Made by a program: the position numbers and the translations under genes
The notes under the pieces: model-generated
Told to the model about the DNA's origin: nothing
The model's database searches: none
What the model saw: only the letters and a program-made list of their open reading frames with translations
DNA from: an uncultured Porphyromonadaceae bacterium
Lineage (GTDB): Bacteria > Bacteroidota > Bacteroidia > Bacteroidales > Muribaculaceae
Assembly (NCBI GenBank): GCA_900541555.1
Contig: UQKE01000022.1
Span: 1-31,420, forward strand
DNA length: 31,420 nt
Reading direction: 5' to 3'
Shown here: positions 1-9,500 of the stretch, piece after piece
Position numbering within the stretch: the first letter of the stretch is position 1
How the letters are laid out: each line of letters starts with the position of its first letter

Positions 1-55
1 CTGCAATAGCCAAAGGATTTTAAGTCCTTCGTGTCTACCATTCCACCATCCGGGC
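1..55 (-). tRNA. tRNA-Leu (anticodon TAA), 5' part only
   Basis: Read on the minus strand, the gene begins GCCCGGATGG at position 55 and runs off the window start. The anticodon arm is visible as AAGGA-CTTAAAA-TCCTT, giving anticodon TAA, which reads Leu UUA codons. The D-arm region (GGTGGAATGGTAGACA) fits a leucine tRNA, and the start of the long variable arm follows. The T-arm and 3' acceptor end lie outside the window, so an integration site at the 3' end cannot be judged. Confidence 0.88.
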
Positions 56-88
56 AGCCTTGCTTGCATTGAAGATAGAAAAGTGCCG

Positions 89-119
89 CAAAGTTACGTT
101 TTCTTGAGAAATTCCGCAA
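89..119 (-). promoter_or_regulatory. Bacteroidales-type promoter of the tRNA-Leu gene
   Basis: On the minus strand a TTG (117-119) is followed by a 20-base spacer and TAACTTTG (89-96). This matches the Bacteroidales -33/-7 pattern (TTTG or TTG, about 19-21 bases, TAnnTTTG). Transcription would start about 7 bases further on, leaving a leader of roughly 27 bases before the mature tRNA 5' end at 55. Confidence 0.6.
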
Positions 120-158
120 TTATTTCAATTCTTTTTGCGTTTGTTGTGTTTTTGGGGA

Positions 159-205
159 TTCCCTGTCCGCGCTTGGCGCGGCAGGGGAGGACATTGCTAC
201 GCATC
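159..205. repeat. Hairpin-bearing dispersed repeat, copy A
   Basis: Positions 161-186 fold as CCCTG-(T)-CCGCGC-TTG-GCGCGG-CAGGG. The 30 bases 176-205 match, on the opposite strand, 31255-31284 at the other end of the window with 28 of 30 identities. Both copies combine a GC-rich hairpin with an adjacent GGAGGACATTGCTACG segment. This looks like a small interspersed repeat of intergenic DNA; its mechanism of spread is unknown. Confidence 0.6.
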
Positions 206-521
206 AGCCACACACAAACTTCACAGCGCGTTTCCCAACTTCGCAGTCTTTTCGCTTTTTCCACATTGTTAGTCTCCCGATTGCCTCTCAATCCTCAACT
301 CTCAACCATAGACCCTCAACCACAGACCGCTACCGGCGAATGTCTTCCCCTGTGTCGCCGCGCGGCGGCGTTTTGACCCTTGGCGAGCGGCGGACGGCGC
401 CGGAAAACTTTGGCAAAGTGGCTGTTTTACGATAAAAACAAGCAATGTGTTAATATTTATTTGCAGAGTGCGGTTACTGGCGCTGTGTGTAAACTGTTGA
501 TTTATAGCATTGATTCTTTTC
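206..521. other. Gene-free stretch with 7-bp tandem repeats
   Basis: I see no credible gene here: the short reading frames overlap the tRNA promoter and the repeat and have no recognisable protein features. Positions 287-328 hold six 7-base units (CTCAATC, CTCAACT, CTCAACC, ATAGACC, CTCAACC, ACAGACC). The reverse complement of CTCTCAACC recurs at 31198-31206 beside repeat copy B. The rest (329-521) is non-coding leader DNA upstream of the fimbrial operon. Confidence 0.55.
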
Positions 522-600
522 GGGGGGGGTAAATTAAAGTTAAACTATTTAAATATAAGTTAATTAATGGGGGGGGGTAAATTGAAATTGACTATTTTTG
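522..600 (+). repeat. Imperfect direct repeat, each unit headed by a poly-G tract
   Basis: Unit 1 starts with eight G (522-529) and unit 2 with nine G (569-577). Each tract is followed by TAAATTRAARTT and then by ACTATTT. The period is 47 bases. Unit 2 carries the better promoter box (TATTTTTG, 593-600); unit 1 has TATTTAAA at 546-553. Long G homopolymers are prone to slipped-strand length change. Confidence 0.8.
569..600 (+). promoter_or_regulatory. Probable fimbrial operon promoter with poly-G in the -33 position
   Basis: TATTTTTG (593-600) matches the Bacteroidales -7 consensus TAnnTTTG. The -33 element should end about 19 bases upstream, near 570-573, which lies inside the nine-base G-tract (569-577). 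No TTTG is present at that place. Initiation near 607 would give a leader of about 48 bases before the ATG at 655. Changes in G-tract length would alter the spacing or sequence of the -33 region; that effect is inferred. Confidence 0.5.
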
Positions 601-654
601 TAATCAATTAACGGGAAATTTAATGCTCCTAAATTAAAAATCTAAATAATTCTC

Positions 655-1281
655 ATGAATTTGCGGATAAAACGAAATATTTTTTTGTTGACATTGCTAT
701 CGGTTGTATTTTCCACTCCAATAGGTATATCGCAGAATTTAACCGACGAAAGGGCGAAATATGTCGACAATTCTCCCACATGGGCTGTGAAGACCAATCT
801 TGTGGGGTGGGCTGCCGCAGCCTCCATCAATGCCGGCGCGGAAGTGAAGATAGCCCCGAAATGGACGTTGAACATGGACGTGAGCTACAATCCCTTCCAA
901 TACCGTTCCAATAAGAAGTTGAAGCACATTTTGGTTGCGCCCGAAGCCCGTTGGTGGCTTTGCGCTCCTTACAGCGGCCATTTCATTGGCGGCAACCTGA
1001 TGTATTCCCACTACAATGCGGGCGGCATGAACGTGCCGTTTGTCGACGATTTGAAAAACTATCGCTACCAAGGCAATCTCTACGGCGTGGGGTTTGTCTA
1101 TGGCTACCACCTTGTTTTGTCTCCGCGATGGAGCATCGAGTTTGAGGCCGGTTTAGGCTACGGCTTCACGAAATACAAGAAATACGATTGTCCGGTGTGC
1201 GGAGCATGGCGCGCCGACGAGAAGAAACACATGCTCATGCCCACGAAGTTTGCCATATCAGTTGTCTATGTCATCAAATAA
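655..1281 (+). CDS. DUF3575 outer-membrane protein, first gene of fimbrial operon
   Basis: This 208-residue protein has an N-terminal signal peptide (charged MNLRIKR, hydrophobic to about residue 26). The mature part reads as a small outer-membrane beta-barrel, with alternating aromatic strands such as WAVKTNLVGWAA near residue 43 and GVGFVYGYHLVLSPRWSIE in the second half. The pattern fits the DUF3575 family, which commonly opens fimbrial operons in Bacteroidales. The ATG at 655 is the only sensible start and lies about 50 bases after the predicted promoter. Its 3' end overlaps the next gene, so the two are probably translationally coupled. Its role is likely in the assembly or anchoring of the pilus at the outer membrane, but the exact function of the family is not known. 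Confidence 0.82.
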   Translation: MNLRIKRNIFLLTLLSVVFSTPIGISQNLTDERAKYVDNSPTWAVKTNLVGWAAAASINAGAEVKIAPKWTLNMDVSYNPFQYRSNKKLKHILVAPEARWWLCAPYSGHFIGGNLMYSHYNAGGMNVPFVDDLKNYRYQGNLYGVGFVYGYHLVLSPRWSIEFEAGLGYGFTKYKKYDCPVCGAWRADEKKHMLMPTKFAISVVYVIK

Positions 1282-2605
1282 TCGAAATAACGTCAGAAGC
1301 CGTGCGATTTCGTTTTCGGCTGCCTTTGTTTTTGCCTTTTCGGCAATAGCCGCTCCCGAAAATGTCGTGGAGTGGCGCGACAGTAGTGCCATTCGCCTGA
1401 AATTCGATGTGGCGGCCGGCGGCGAAGTCCGTTCCGACTATCGCATCGTGGCCACACCGGTGGTGAAAGGCGACGACGGGAATGCGCTCGTTTTGCCGTC
1501 GGTGGAGTTTGCCGGCAAGCGCAACCGGAAATATGCCGAGCGGGCAGCCGTGCTTCGCGGCGAATCTCGGCCGGCGACGTATGCTCCCGACGCCGTGGTG
1601 CATGTCGACACCGTCATAGCTGCCGAGCCGTGGATGCGCGCCACGCGCTTGACGTTGGAAGTGGAGCGATTCCGCGCCGGATGTTGCGATGTGGAAGAAA
1701 TGCCCGCGTCGGAGCTTGCCGAATCGCGCTATGTCGCGCCCGTTCCTCCGTTTGTTCCGGAGCCGGAGCTTGTCATGCCCCGTGTGAGCGAAGCAGAGCG
1801 GATTGCGAAGGACGAAAGCGTGTTGCGGCCCATTGAAGAATACGAGCCCTATAATCCCGACGTGGCGTTGCGGAAGATGAAAGACGCATTGTTTGTGCAT
1901 TTCCACGTGAACAAGAGCGAATTGCGCCGCGACTACATGCAGAATGCCGCGACGCTCGACAAGATTGTCGACATCATGCGCCGCATCAAGGCCGATTCCA
2001 CGTCGCGGGTGGCACGGGTGACGATTGTCGGGCTTGCGTCGCCCGACGGTCCGGTGGTGTTCAACAATAATTTGTCGCGTCGTCGCGCCGAAGCGTTGCG
2101 CGATTATGTCGACAGCCGCGTTTCGTTGCCCGATTCCGTCTACGAAGTGGTGGCCGGCGGCGAGGCTTGGGCCGATTTGCGCGACGTGGTGGCGGAAAGC
2201 GACCTGCCGCAACGCGACCGCTTGCTGGAAATCATCGACGAGACCGAGGACGTGAACCACCGAGAAGTGTTGCTACGCCGTTTGGACGGCGGACGCCCAT
2301 GGCGCGAGCTTCGCAACATGTTTGTGGAGCAACGCAATTCGGGCTACATCCGCGTGTGGTACGAAGCTGTGCCCGACACCGCTGCGACCATCATCAACGA
2401 ATCCATCGAGCTGATTGAAAAAGGCGACATCGATGCAGCCATCGACAAGCTCGAACCGCTTGCCGACGACCGCAAATGGAACGCGCTCGGCTCGGCCTAC
2501 TATCGTGCCGGCCGCAAGGCGGATGCCATCCGGAGTTATGAGAGAGGTGCAGCCGCAGGCGACGAAGCCGCTCGGCGCAACTTGAACGAATTGAAAGCAA
2601 ATTGA
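1268..2605 (+). CDS. DUF3868/OmpA-like fimbrial operon protein with C-terminal TPR-like repeats
   Basis: This protein has 445 residues. The ATG at 1268 is preferred over an in-frame TTG at 1250, because it is followed directly by a basic stretch and the hydrophobic signal sequence (about 11-29). Residues about 30-190 form the beta-rich N-terminal part typical of DUF3868. An OmpA-like peptidoglycan-binding segment spans about 206-320, with DALFVHFHVNKSEL at its start and VTIVGLASPDG followed by NNNLSRRRAEALRDYV. The last 60 residues read as TPR/Sel1-type helices (GDIDAAIDKLEPLADD, AGRKADAIRSYERGA). The start overlaps the DUF3575 gene by 14 bases. The likely role is a periplasmic or outer-membrane link between the cell wall and the pilus base; this is inferred. 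The DUF3868 assignment is by context and general pattern. Confidence 0.75.
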   Translation: MSSNNRNNVRSRAISFSAAFVFAFSAIAAPENVVEWRDSSAIRLKFDVAAGGEVRSDYRIVATPVVKGDDGNALVLPSVEFAGKRNRKYAERAAVLRGESRPATYAPDAVVHVDTVIAAEPWMRATRLTLEVERFRAGCCDVEEMPASELAESRYVAPVPPFVPEPELVMPRVSEAERIAKDESVLRPIEEYEPYNPDVALRKMKDALFVHFHVNKSELRRDYMQNAATLDKIVDIMRRIKADSTSRVARVTIVGLASPDGPVVFNNNLSRRRAEALRDYVDSRVSLPDSVYEVVAGGEAWADLRDVVAESDLPQRDRLLEIIDETEDVNHREVLLRRLDGGRPWRELRNMFVEQRNSGYIRVWYEAVPDTAATIINESIELIEKGDIDAAIDKLEPLADDRKWNALGSAYYRAGRKADAIRSYERGAAAGDEAARRNLNELKAN

Positions 2606-2647
2606 TTAAGTGAAAATATTCTTATTGTTTTATTAATTTAAGTTTTT

Positions 2648-4351
2648 ATGAAAAAAATGATCAACAAGTATTTCTGCATGGCTGTCGCTTTGGCTGCCGC
2701 AGGAATGACCGGATGTTCGGAGGACGAACCGAATGTCAACCCCACTGAGGGCGAAACGGTGAAAACATCGTTTGCCATCAGCTTGCCGTACCAGTTCGGC
2801 ACCCGCATGTCGGGCGACAACGTGCAAGCTAACGGCAATTTCCTTGGAATGCAAAGCATTCGCATGTTCCCGTTGACGACGGCTGGCGCCGACGGAGTGG
2901 CTTTGTCGAGGATGATCACGCTTGGCAACATTACTGCTGACGGGCTTACTGACCAAACGAAAATCTACAATGATGTGCAAGTTGACGTGAACACGAACAA
3001 TTTCTTGTTCTACGCATTGGCCGGAACGACAGCTCCTTCCACGACGACTGCATTCGCAAACGGCTACATGACCGACAATTTGAGCGGCGGTGTTGTCAAC
3101 ACCAATGATATCAAATTCAACTTGACCCGTATTCGCAAAGAAGCCAACTTCGCCACTGACGGCGCAGCCGTGCTTCAAGCATTGAACGGCGTGGCTGACG
3201 CAACCGGTTGGTCTGCTTCGCAAGACGAGCAATTGAAAGCGCTCTACGACTTGTATATCAAGAACACGGCCGGTTCTGCCGCTTCCGTGAAAGTGCTTCT
3301 TGAAGACCTCAACAACAAGATGACGGCTTTGAACACCGGCTCAACTGCCACTGTAGCTCAGGCCGTGATAAATGAAATCGCAGATGCGCAAACAGCCATC
3401 GAAGCATCCACTTTCCCGCGCAATTACAACTTGCCCGACGGCGTTGCGCAAGTAACTTGGAATAGCACTGCATTTGAATTCGTGGGCAATGCAGGCGTTA
3501 CGATCGGCGCCAATGCCATCGACCCGACTACGATTTGCTATCCGGCAGGGCTTTACTACATGGCAAACACGCCAATCAAGACCACAGATGCACTCGATCC
3601 CGTATTCCCGAATTTCACAAATTGGGCAAACGGATTTGCTGCTGATTGGACAGGCACGAGCGTGACAGCCACTACGCGCGGCATCGCGTTGACCAACCCC
3701 GTTCAATATGCAGTGGCAAGCCTTGCAGTGAAAGTGAAATGCGCCACTTCGACGCTTTCCGACAATGCAGAAGAATATGCCGAAGATCTGACTACAGGCG
3801 GACAAGCGCAAACTATCACAGTTCCGGCCGACGGTTTCAAACTCACGGGCGTCGTCATCGGCGGACAACCTGAAACAGTGGGTTGGGATTTCAAAAATCT
3901 TGCAGGCGACCATTTGATGAACATCTACGACAATGCAGTTCCGGCCGACGTTACAGCCAAATACGGTTCTGAAAGCCCGATCAACTACACGCTCGTGCTT
4001 GAAGACTTGGTGGAAAAAGCTGTCAGCGACAAAACGAAAGCAAGCGTCGTAAACATCGCGCTCGAATTTGAAAACACCAGCGGCCAATCGTTCTACGGAC
4101 AAGACGGTTTGGTTCCGGCAGGCGCGAAATTCTACCTTGTCGGCCAACTCGATCTGAAGAAGGTGACGGATACAAAAGGCCGCACTTCGGTATTCTCGCA
4201 AGACTACACGACTACTGCCAACTTCACGATTTCTTCTTTGAAATACGCATACAACGGCATCCCCGACTTGCGCGCTTCGAAGATGGAATTCGGTTTGGCT
4301 GTCGATTTGACATGGCAGGCAGGCGTATCGTTCGACGTGACGATTCCTTAA
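2648..4351 (+). CDS. Major fimbrillin lipoprotein, Mfa1-like family
   Basis: This 567-residue lipoprotein precursor has a lipobox ending GMTGC (Cys23). The N-terminal segment contains the fimbrillin-type run NFLGMQSIRMFPL near residue 75, and a C-terminal domain follows. In type V pili of Bacteroidales such proteins are exported as lipoproteins, cleaved on the surface after an Arg or Lys, and polymerised by donor-strand exchange. A GTRMS stretch near residue 55 offers an Arg, but the actual cleavage site is not known. The protein is larger than the two downstream lipoproteins and precedes the Mfa2/FimB-type gene, the usual position of the shaft subunit. A 42-base AT-rich gap separates it from the upstream gene. 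The sequence is rich in Ala, Thr and Asn and lacks obvious enzymatic motifs. Confidence 0.82.
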   Translation: MKKMINKYFCMAVALAAAGMTGCSEDEPNVNPTEGETVKTSFAISLPYQFGTRMSGDNVQANGNFLGMQSIRMFPLTTAGADGVALSRMITLGNITADGLTDQTKIYNDVQVDVNTNNFLFYALAGTTAPSTTTAFANGYMTDNLSGGVVNTNDIKFNLTRIRKEANFATDGAAVLQALNGVADATGWSASQDEQLKALYDLYIKNTAGSAASVKVLLEDLNNKMTALNTGSTATVAQAVINEIADAQTAIEASTFPRNYNLPDGVAQVTWNSTAFEFVGNAGVTIGANAIDPTTICYPAGLYYMANTPIKTTDALDPVFPNFTNWANGFAADWTGTSVTATTRGIALTNPVQYAVASLAVKVKCATSTLSDNAEEYAEDLTTGGQAQTITVPADGFKLTGVVIGGQPETVGWDFKNLAGDHLMNIYDNAVPADVTAKYGSESPINYTLVLEDLVEKAVSDKTKASVVNIALEFENTSGQSFYGQDGLVPAGAKFYLVGQLDLKKVTDTKGRTSVFSQDYTTTANFTISSLKYAYNGIPDLRASKMEFGLAVDLTWQAGVSFDVTIP

Positions 4352-4381
4352 AAGAAACACCTAATTTCAAACTGTTCTTTT

Positions 4382-4424
4382 GCCCCTTGCGGGGCAGGGT
4401 GTCGGGCTTTGACCGGCCCGACAC
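4382..4424 (+). promoter_or_regulatory. Two hairpins between major fimbrillin and anchor genes
   Basis: The first hairpin is GCCCC-TTGC-GGGGC (4382-4395). The second is a perfect 9-bp stem, GTGTCGGGC (4399-4407) with GCCCGACAC (4416-4424) around an 8-base loop. No T-run follows, so this is not a standard intrinsic terminator. It may partly stop transcription or protect the 3' end of the fimbrillin message, so that the shaft subunit is made in excess over the downstream minor subunits. Confidence 0.6.
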
Positions 4425-4494
4425 TCACCAAATAAAATGCTCCGATGCCGCCATTGCTTGGCTGCAACGCGGCTCGGACGAGAAACGACAACAA

Positions 4495-5499
4495 ATGACA
4501 GACAAGGGAATCCATATAGCATTGCGTTTTGGAGCAGGGGCGCTTCTCGCAGCTGCGCTTTTGCCGGCTACGAGTTGCATCGACGAAGATTTGGACCGAT
4601 GCGGCTCCGAATACCCCATCGAATACCGGTTGCAATTGGCGGCAGAGCCGCGCGCCACGTTGGAAAGCGAATTGTCGCAAAGCTACGAGCAGGAAGTGAA
4701 GCAGTTGCTTGTCGACGATTTGGGCGACGTGCTGAGCGGTGAAGCGAGCGTGTTCGACATGTTTTTCTATTCAGAGGATTACGGCGGCGCGCTGACCCAT
4801 CAGGAAACGGCCAAAGAGCGTGCCGACCGCTTGTCGCTTGCCGTGTATTTGCGCACCGATGTCTACGACAACATTGCGGTGGCATCGAGCGCGGAAGTGT
4901 CGGGCTTGTCGCTCGAAGGCAGCGACCGTTATGGCGACATGGTGTTGCGGCAACCTTCCGGCGAAACCATCGACAGCCATGCTGCGGCAGTCTATGCCGG
5001 CCGCAAACGGTTGGACCTTGCCGACGGTTCGGCGCAATATGTGGTCGACCTTTACATGCAAAACAGCGTGCCGGTGGTGACAGTGGACCGCGGCACGTCG
5101 GCCGCGACGCTTGCCGATGCGCTTGTGGGCGGCACGGCATCGGCGGTGGAATGCGCCGACAGCGTGTTTGTGTTTGACGGCGCGTCGTCGGTGAAGATGC
5201 GCCGAGTCGATGCTTCGCGCTATTCAGCCTATCATGCCGTTTGTTTCCCGTCGCGCGACGCCGCGACGCGGGCCGACGGCGACGCCGCTTTGTGGACGGT
5301 CGAAATCCATGCCCGTGCGGCCGATGGCGACTACACGCGCAGCGTCTTGTCGATCGAAGAGCCTTTGAAGGCCGGCGAGCTTATGGTTGTCAAAACGCGC
5401 TTGCAGGACGACGGCAGCGTCGTGTGCGACGATCCGGAAGTGGGCGTGTCGGTAGAGCTCGATTGGAAACCCGGCGGCGATTACGACATCGAGATCTGA
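4495..5499 (+). CDS. FimB/Mfa2-type fimbrial anchor lipoprotein
   Basis: This protein has 334 residues from the ATG at 4495. The frame is open further upstream to 4312, but that would place coding sequence over the hairpin pair and bury the signal peptide. The signal is short, with lipobox PATSC (Cys28), and is followed by CIDEDLDRCG, the motif near the lipidated Cys that is characteristic of the FimB/Mfa2 family. These subunits keep their lipid, terminate growth of the fimbria and fix it in the outer membrane. Positions about 35-60 start the first beta-strand domain (YPIEYRLQLAAEP). The C-terminal strand DPEVGVSVELDWKPGGDYDI is typical of the second domain. The location directly after the major fimbrillin supports the call. 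Confidence 0.8.
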   Translation: MTDKGIHIALRFGAGALLAAALLPATSCIDEDLDRCGSEYPIEYRLQLAAEPRATLESELSQSYEQEVKQLLVDDLGDVLSGEASVFDMFFYSEDYGGALTHQETAKERADRLSLAVYLRTDVYDNIAVASSAEVSGLSLEGSDRYGDMVLRQPSGETIDSHAAAVYAGRKRLDLADGSAQYVVDLYMQNSVPVVTVDRGTSAATLADALVGGTASAVECADSVFVFDGASSVKMRRVDASRYSAYHAVCFPSRDAATRADGDAALWTVEIHARAADGDYTRSVLSIEEPLKAGELMVVKTRLQDDGSVVCDDPEVGVSVELDWKPGGDYDIEI

Positions 5500-5533
5500 C
5501 CGCTCCGGAGAAATTTGAAAAAACAGCATTGAT

Positions 5534-6565
5534 ATGAATTTGTTTTGCAACATAACGAAATGGGGAATCGCGATGGCGGCATGCGCAGCAATGGCGGCAT
5601 GCGGCAGCGACGAGCCCTCGCCCACGGGCGGCGAAGAGAAAGGCGAGCTTCGCTTGCTGGTGAGCGTGCCCGACCGTGCGACACGCGCCATAGGCGATCC
5701 GGGCGACGAGCCGCAGGAAGCCGACATGTGGGATCGCGTTTCGGTGATAGCCACATTCCCCGGCGGGCAAGAGGTGGAACGGGAAGTCTACATCAAGTCG
5801 TTCGACCGTGCAGATTATGAGCAATTGCCCCCCTACAATGGAAATGAAAAAATTCGCGTCGTCACGATGGATGTGTCGGAAGGCTACGCTTATATATATG
5901 GCGTGACCTACAATACGGCAGTCGACGGCAACAACCTCGAAAAGGCCATCCAAGCCTGCACGACCGATGCCGAGGTTCGCGCATTGACCATCGGCAACGA
6001 TTATGCCGACGGGATGCAATACAGCCTTCCGCTGAAACTCAGCGTGGCTACCGGCTACTATAAGGATGCCGACGGCAAACAGGCCACTTTCAACACGCGC
6101 AAAGGCGCATCGACGGGATTGCCGGAAGGAGAGCTTCCGGTGGTGCGCTTGACGCGCTTGGCATCGAAATTCGACGTGCAATGGGATGCTGCCGACGCCT
6201 ACGCGCAGGGCTACACCGACGTGGAAGTGACCGGATTTGAATTTGAAGGCACTTCGGCCGGCCGATTGTTTCCCGCATTGAATGCAAACTCTGCGGCGCT
6301 TACGCCGCAGACGCTCACGTTTGTCAACGACACGGAGATAAGCCGCCGCAATGGTCGCGTGTACCATTATGCTTATCCCGACGGCGTGACGCGCCCGCAA
6401 TTGCATTTCAACATCTCGGCGGCATCTGCCGACGGGCGCAAGGAAGCCGATTACGCTTTGGCCTTTAAAGACGCGCCGGCACAGGCTTCGTGGTATAAAG
6501 TGAATGTTACCATACGCGGACTTTCCGCATCGGGCAGCTATACCATCCAATTGGTGGAAAATTAG
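5534..6565 (+). CDS. Fimbrillin-fold accessory lipoprotein
   Basis: This 343-residue lipoprotein has a signal sequence ending AMAAC (Cys23) and an Asp/Glu-rich tether (CGSDEPSPTGGEEKGE). The segment VVRLTRLASKFDVQWD near residue 201 matches the junction strand of fimbrillin-type proteins (a run like RLASK before the second beta-sandwich domain). The C-terminus ends in a beta-strand, SGSYTIQLVEN. It follows the anchor gene by 34 bases and precedes the giant gene by 34 bases, so it is probably co-transcribed with both. By position it resembles the accessory tip subunits (the Mfa3/Mfa4 or FimC-E class), which link the shaft to the tip adhesin. Which of these it corresponds to cannot be told from sequence alone. 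Confidence 0.75.
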   Translation: MNLFCNITKWGIAMAACAAMAACGSDEPSPTGGEEKGELRLLVSVPDRATRAIGDPGDEPQEADMWDRVSVIATFPGGQEVEREVYIKSFDRADYEQLPPYNGNEKIRVVTMDVSEGYAYIYGVTYNTAVDGNNLEKAIQACTTDAEVRALTIGNDYADGMQYSLPLKLSVATGYYKDADGKQATFNTRKGASTGLPEGELPVVRLTRLASKFDVQWDAADAYAQGYTDVEVTGFEFEGTSAGRLFPALNANSAALTPQTLTFVNDTEISRRNGRVYHYAYPDGVTRPQLHFNISAASADGRKEADYALAFKDAPAQASWYKVNVTIRGLSASGSYTIQLVEN

Positions 6566-6599
6566 TTTCCCGTGTTTGTAGATAGAGGAAAAAACTGCA

Positions 6600-9500
6600 A
6601 TGATGATGAAAAAATACCTATATCGCATATTTTTGGCCGTTGCCGCCCTTTGCGCCGCGATTACGGCACAGGCACAAGGCCGTATTTATTATGTGACCCC
6701 GACGGGACTGACCGCCGACGGCACGCGGGGCGACGGCACGGCGTGGAACAATCCCACGACGCTGACAGCCGCGCTGGAACTTTCCGTGGCGGGCGACCGC
6801 ATTTATGTGCAAGGTTTTGAAGACACTTCGTCGGCAACGACGCGCTACGTGACGCCGACGACCGACGGTTTCCGGCTGAAATCGGGCGTGCGGCTTTATG
6901 GCGGTTTCGCCGGCACGGAGCAAACGCCGGAACAACGCGCCACAACCGGCGAAGCGGTCTACCAAATGCGTTATCGCACCTTGATTACGGGCGACATTGC
7001 CGGCAACGACGTTGCCGATCGCGAAACGCTGCTATTTCCTCAAAATCCCACTCGCGCCGACAATGCCACGCATGTGCTCACGCTGGACATGAATCCGGCA
7101 TCCGGCGTCAACAACAATAATTATCCGACTGTGGTCGACGGCGTTTCGATTGTCGGCGGGCATGCTGGCGGTGGCCATGGCGGCGGCATCTACGTGGCAG
7201 GCAACAATAGCGGCGGCGGGGTGTATCGCATTGTGCGCTGTTTCGTAGCCGGCAACTATGCCGCCGAAGGCGGCGGCATCTATGTGGATGCCAATGCGGG
7301 CAACGTCGGCAACGACGAATCGCTCATCGACCGCTGCTACGTGTTTAACAACGTGGCAGGCTACCGCACCGAATCTGCCAACTATGGCGGCGGCATCCGC
7401 ATCGCCGGAGCGGGAACGATTGTCAATACCATCGTTTCCAACAACGAAAACGGCGGGCTTTTGCTCTCGGGCAACGCCAAATCGCTCAACAACACCATCA
7501 CGCGCAACACCGGTTCCGGCATCGACGGAACGGGCGCTGCCGTTTATAATACCGTGATATGGGGAAATGCCTTGCTGACCACTTCCGAGGCGACGCGTCC
7601 CGACTTCCGCAACTCCGCATTTCCCGAATCCGACGGCACGAACGGCAATGTGCCGGTGAGCGCGAAAAACAACGACCGCACTTCGCCGTCGTCGTTCGAA
7701 ACGCCTTCGGTGCGCACCGGATTCGATCGCGACTTCGAGCCGCGTGTCGACCCGTATCCCATGTGGATTTGGTATCCGTTGGAAGGTTCTATCCTGATCG
7801 ACAAAGGCGATTCCGGATTTTTCGAAACAGCCCTTTACGGGAATACAGATATTGACAATGCGACACGCGTGCGCGGCACGATCGACATCGGCGCCTACGA
7901 GCACCAGCCGGTGCAGGCAGGCCGCATCCGCTATGTCCGTGCGGGCGCCACAGGCAACGGCACAAGCTGGGACGATGCTTCCGGCGACTTGCAGCGCATG
8001 ATCGACGCGCTTGCCGACAACAATCCGCAAGGATTGGCGGGCGAAGTGTGGGTAGCAGCCGGCACTTATACGCCGCAATCGCAAATAATCAGCGGGACGA
8101 CCTATTCGGCATCGTTCCGGATGCGCGACGGTATCAGCGTCTACGGCGGTTTTGCAGGCGGCGAGGCATCGAAGGACGAACGTCGCAAGAGCAGCGACAA
8201 GCCGTGGGAATTTGAAGAAAAAACAGAACTTCTCGGCACATATTTTGGCAACAATACGGAATGGAGCAACAACCGCTGGACGCTGACGAGCGATTCGCGC
8301 CACGTCGTGTGGTTTGCGCCGATGCAGGGCGAAGCGGCGTTCCGCCACTTGACGGTTTTGGACGGCGTGACGATTCGCGGCGGCTATGCGCAAGGCGGAT
8401 TGGGAGTCGACGAATTTGCCACCGACAAAGGGGCGGGCGTCTACATGGACGGCGCCAACGCCTATCTGAACAACTGTATCGTCACCGAAAACTATTCGAC
8501 GGGCAACGGCGGCGGCGTGTATCTGCGTCATGGCCGCGTGCAAGGCACGTTGGTCTACAACAATAGCGCCGACGGCAATGGCGGCGGCGTGTATGCCGAC
8601 AACGTGGGCCTCGTGATCCGAAGCATGGTTGCCAACAACTCGGCCGGCAACGGCGCGGGCGTGTATCTTTCGCACACAGGACCGTGGACCGACGGCGAAG
8701 ACCATCCGGAATATCTGGTGCTGTCGACATCGATCGTCACAAACAACACCGCTCGCCAGAATGGCGCTGTCTATTGCGCCGACGGGGGCGTGTTGCTGCA
8801 AAATATCATTGCCAACAACGAATTGGTGACAGCCACCGACTTGACCGACGAAAATGCTGCGCAGACGGGCGGTATTTATGTGAACGGATATGCCACGGTG
8901 ATCAACTCCGTGATTTGGAACAATCGCGATTTGGGCGCGTCCGTTCCGATTTATGCCAAAAATCCGTCGACTTCGACGGTGCGTTTCATGAACAATGCCA
9001 TTTCCAACGTGAACAGTGCCGTTTGGAACAACATACTCCAGCAATCCACCTTGTCGCTTACCGGTAGCAACGTGGCAGCCGATGGCGAAATGTCGCCCGA
9101 CTTCTCCGTATCGGGACAAATGGCCGACAATGCAGCGCTGGAAGGAAACACCGGCGTGCAGAGCGGTTGGCTGACGACCGGCATCGACTATTATTGGGAG
9201 CCGATAACGGGGTCGAATCTTCGCGCGCAAGGCATGACGCTGGGCATGATGCCCGACGATGTGATTTTGCAGCCGGAAATCGACATCAACGGCAACTTAT
9301 ACGCGCAGAAGCCGGCAATCGGCGCATACCGAATCGAACAAACCGTCATCCGGCACGAAACGACGGCCGACGCGCTGATAGTCTACGTGGATCCCGCATG
9401 CACCGAACCGTCGCACGACGGCAGCTCGTGGGAGAAAGCCTATCGCGCCATTTCCGAAGCCATCGACTATCTTGCCGGACTGGATGCGGCGACGGTGGGC

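Noticed and set aside
83..376. Small open frames on both strands after the tRNA
   Set aside because: They overlap the tRNA promoter, the hairpin repeat and the 7-bp tandem repeats, and they have no protein features.
522..654. Invertible promoter with flanking inverted repeats before the fimbrial operon
   Set aside because: No pair of inverted repeats flanking the promoter region was found by eye, and no recombinase gene is in the window.
5390..6628. 412-codon open frame on the minus strand across the accessory fimbrillin gene
   Set aside because: It is antisense to a recognisable lipoprotein gene, it crosses gene borders, and its translation has no family character.
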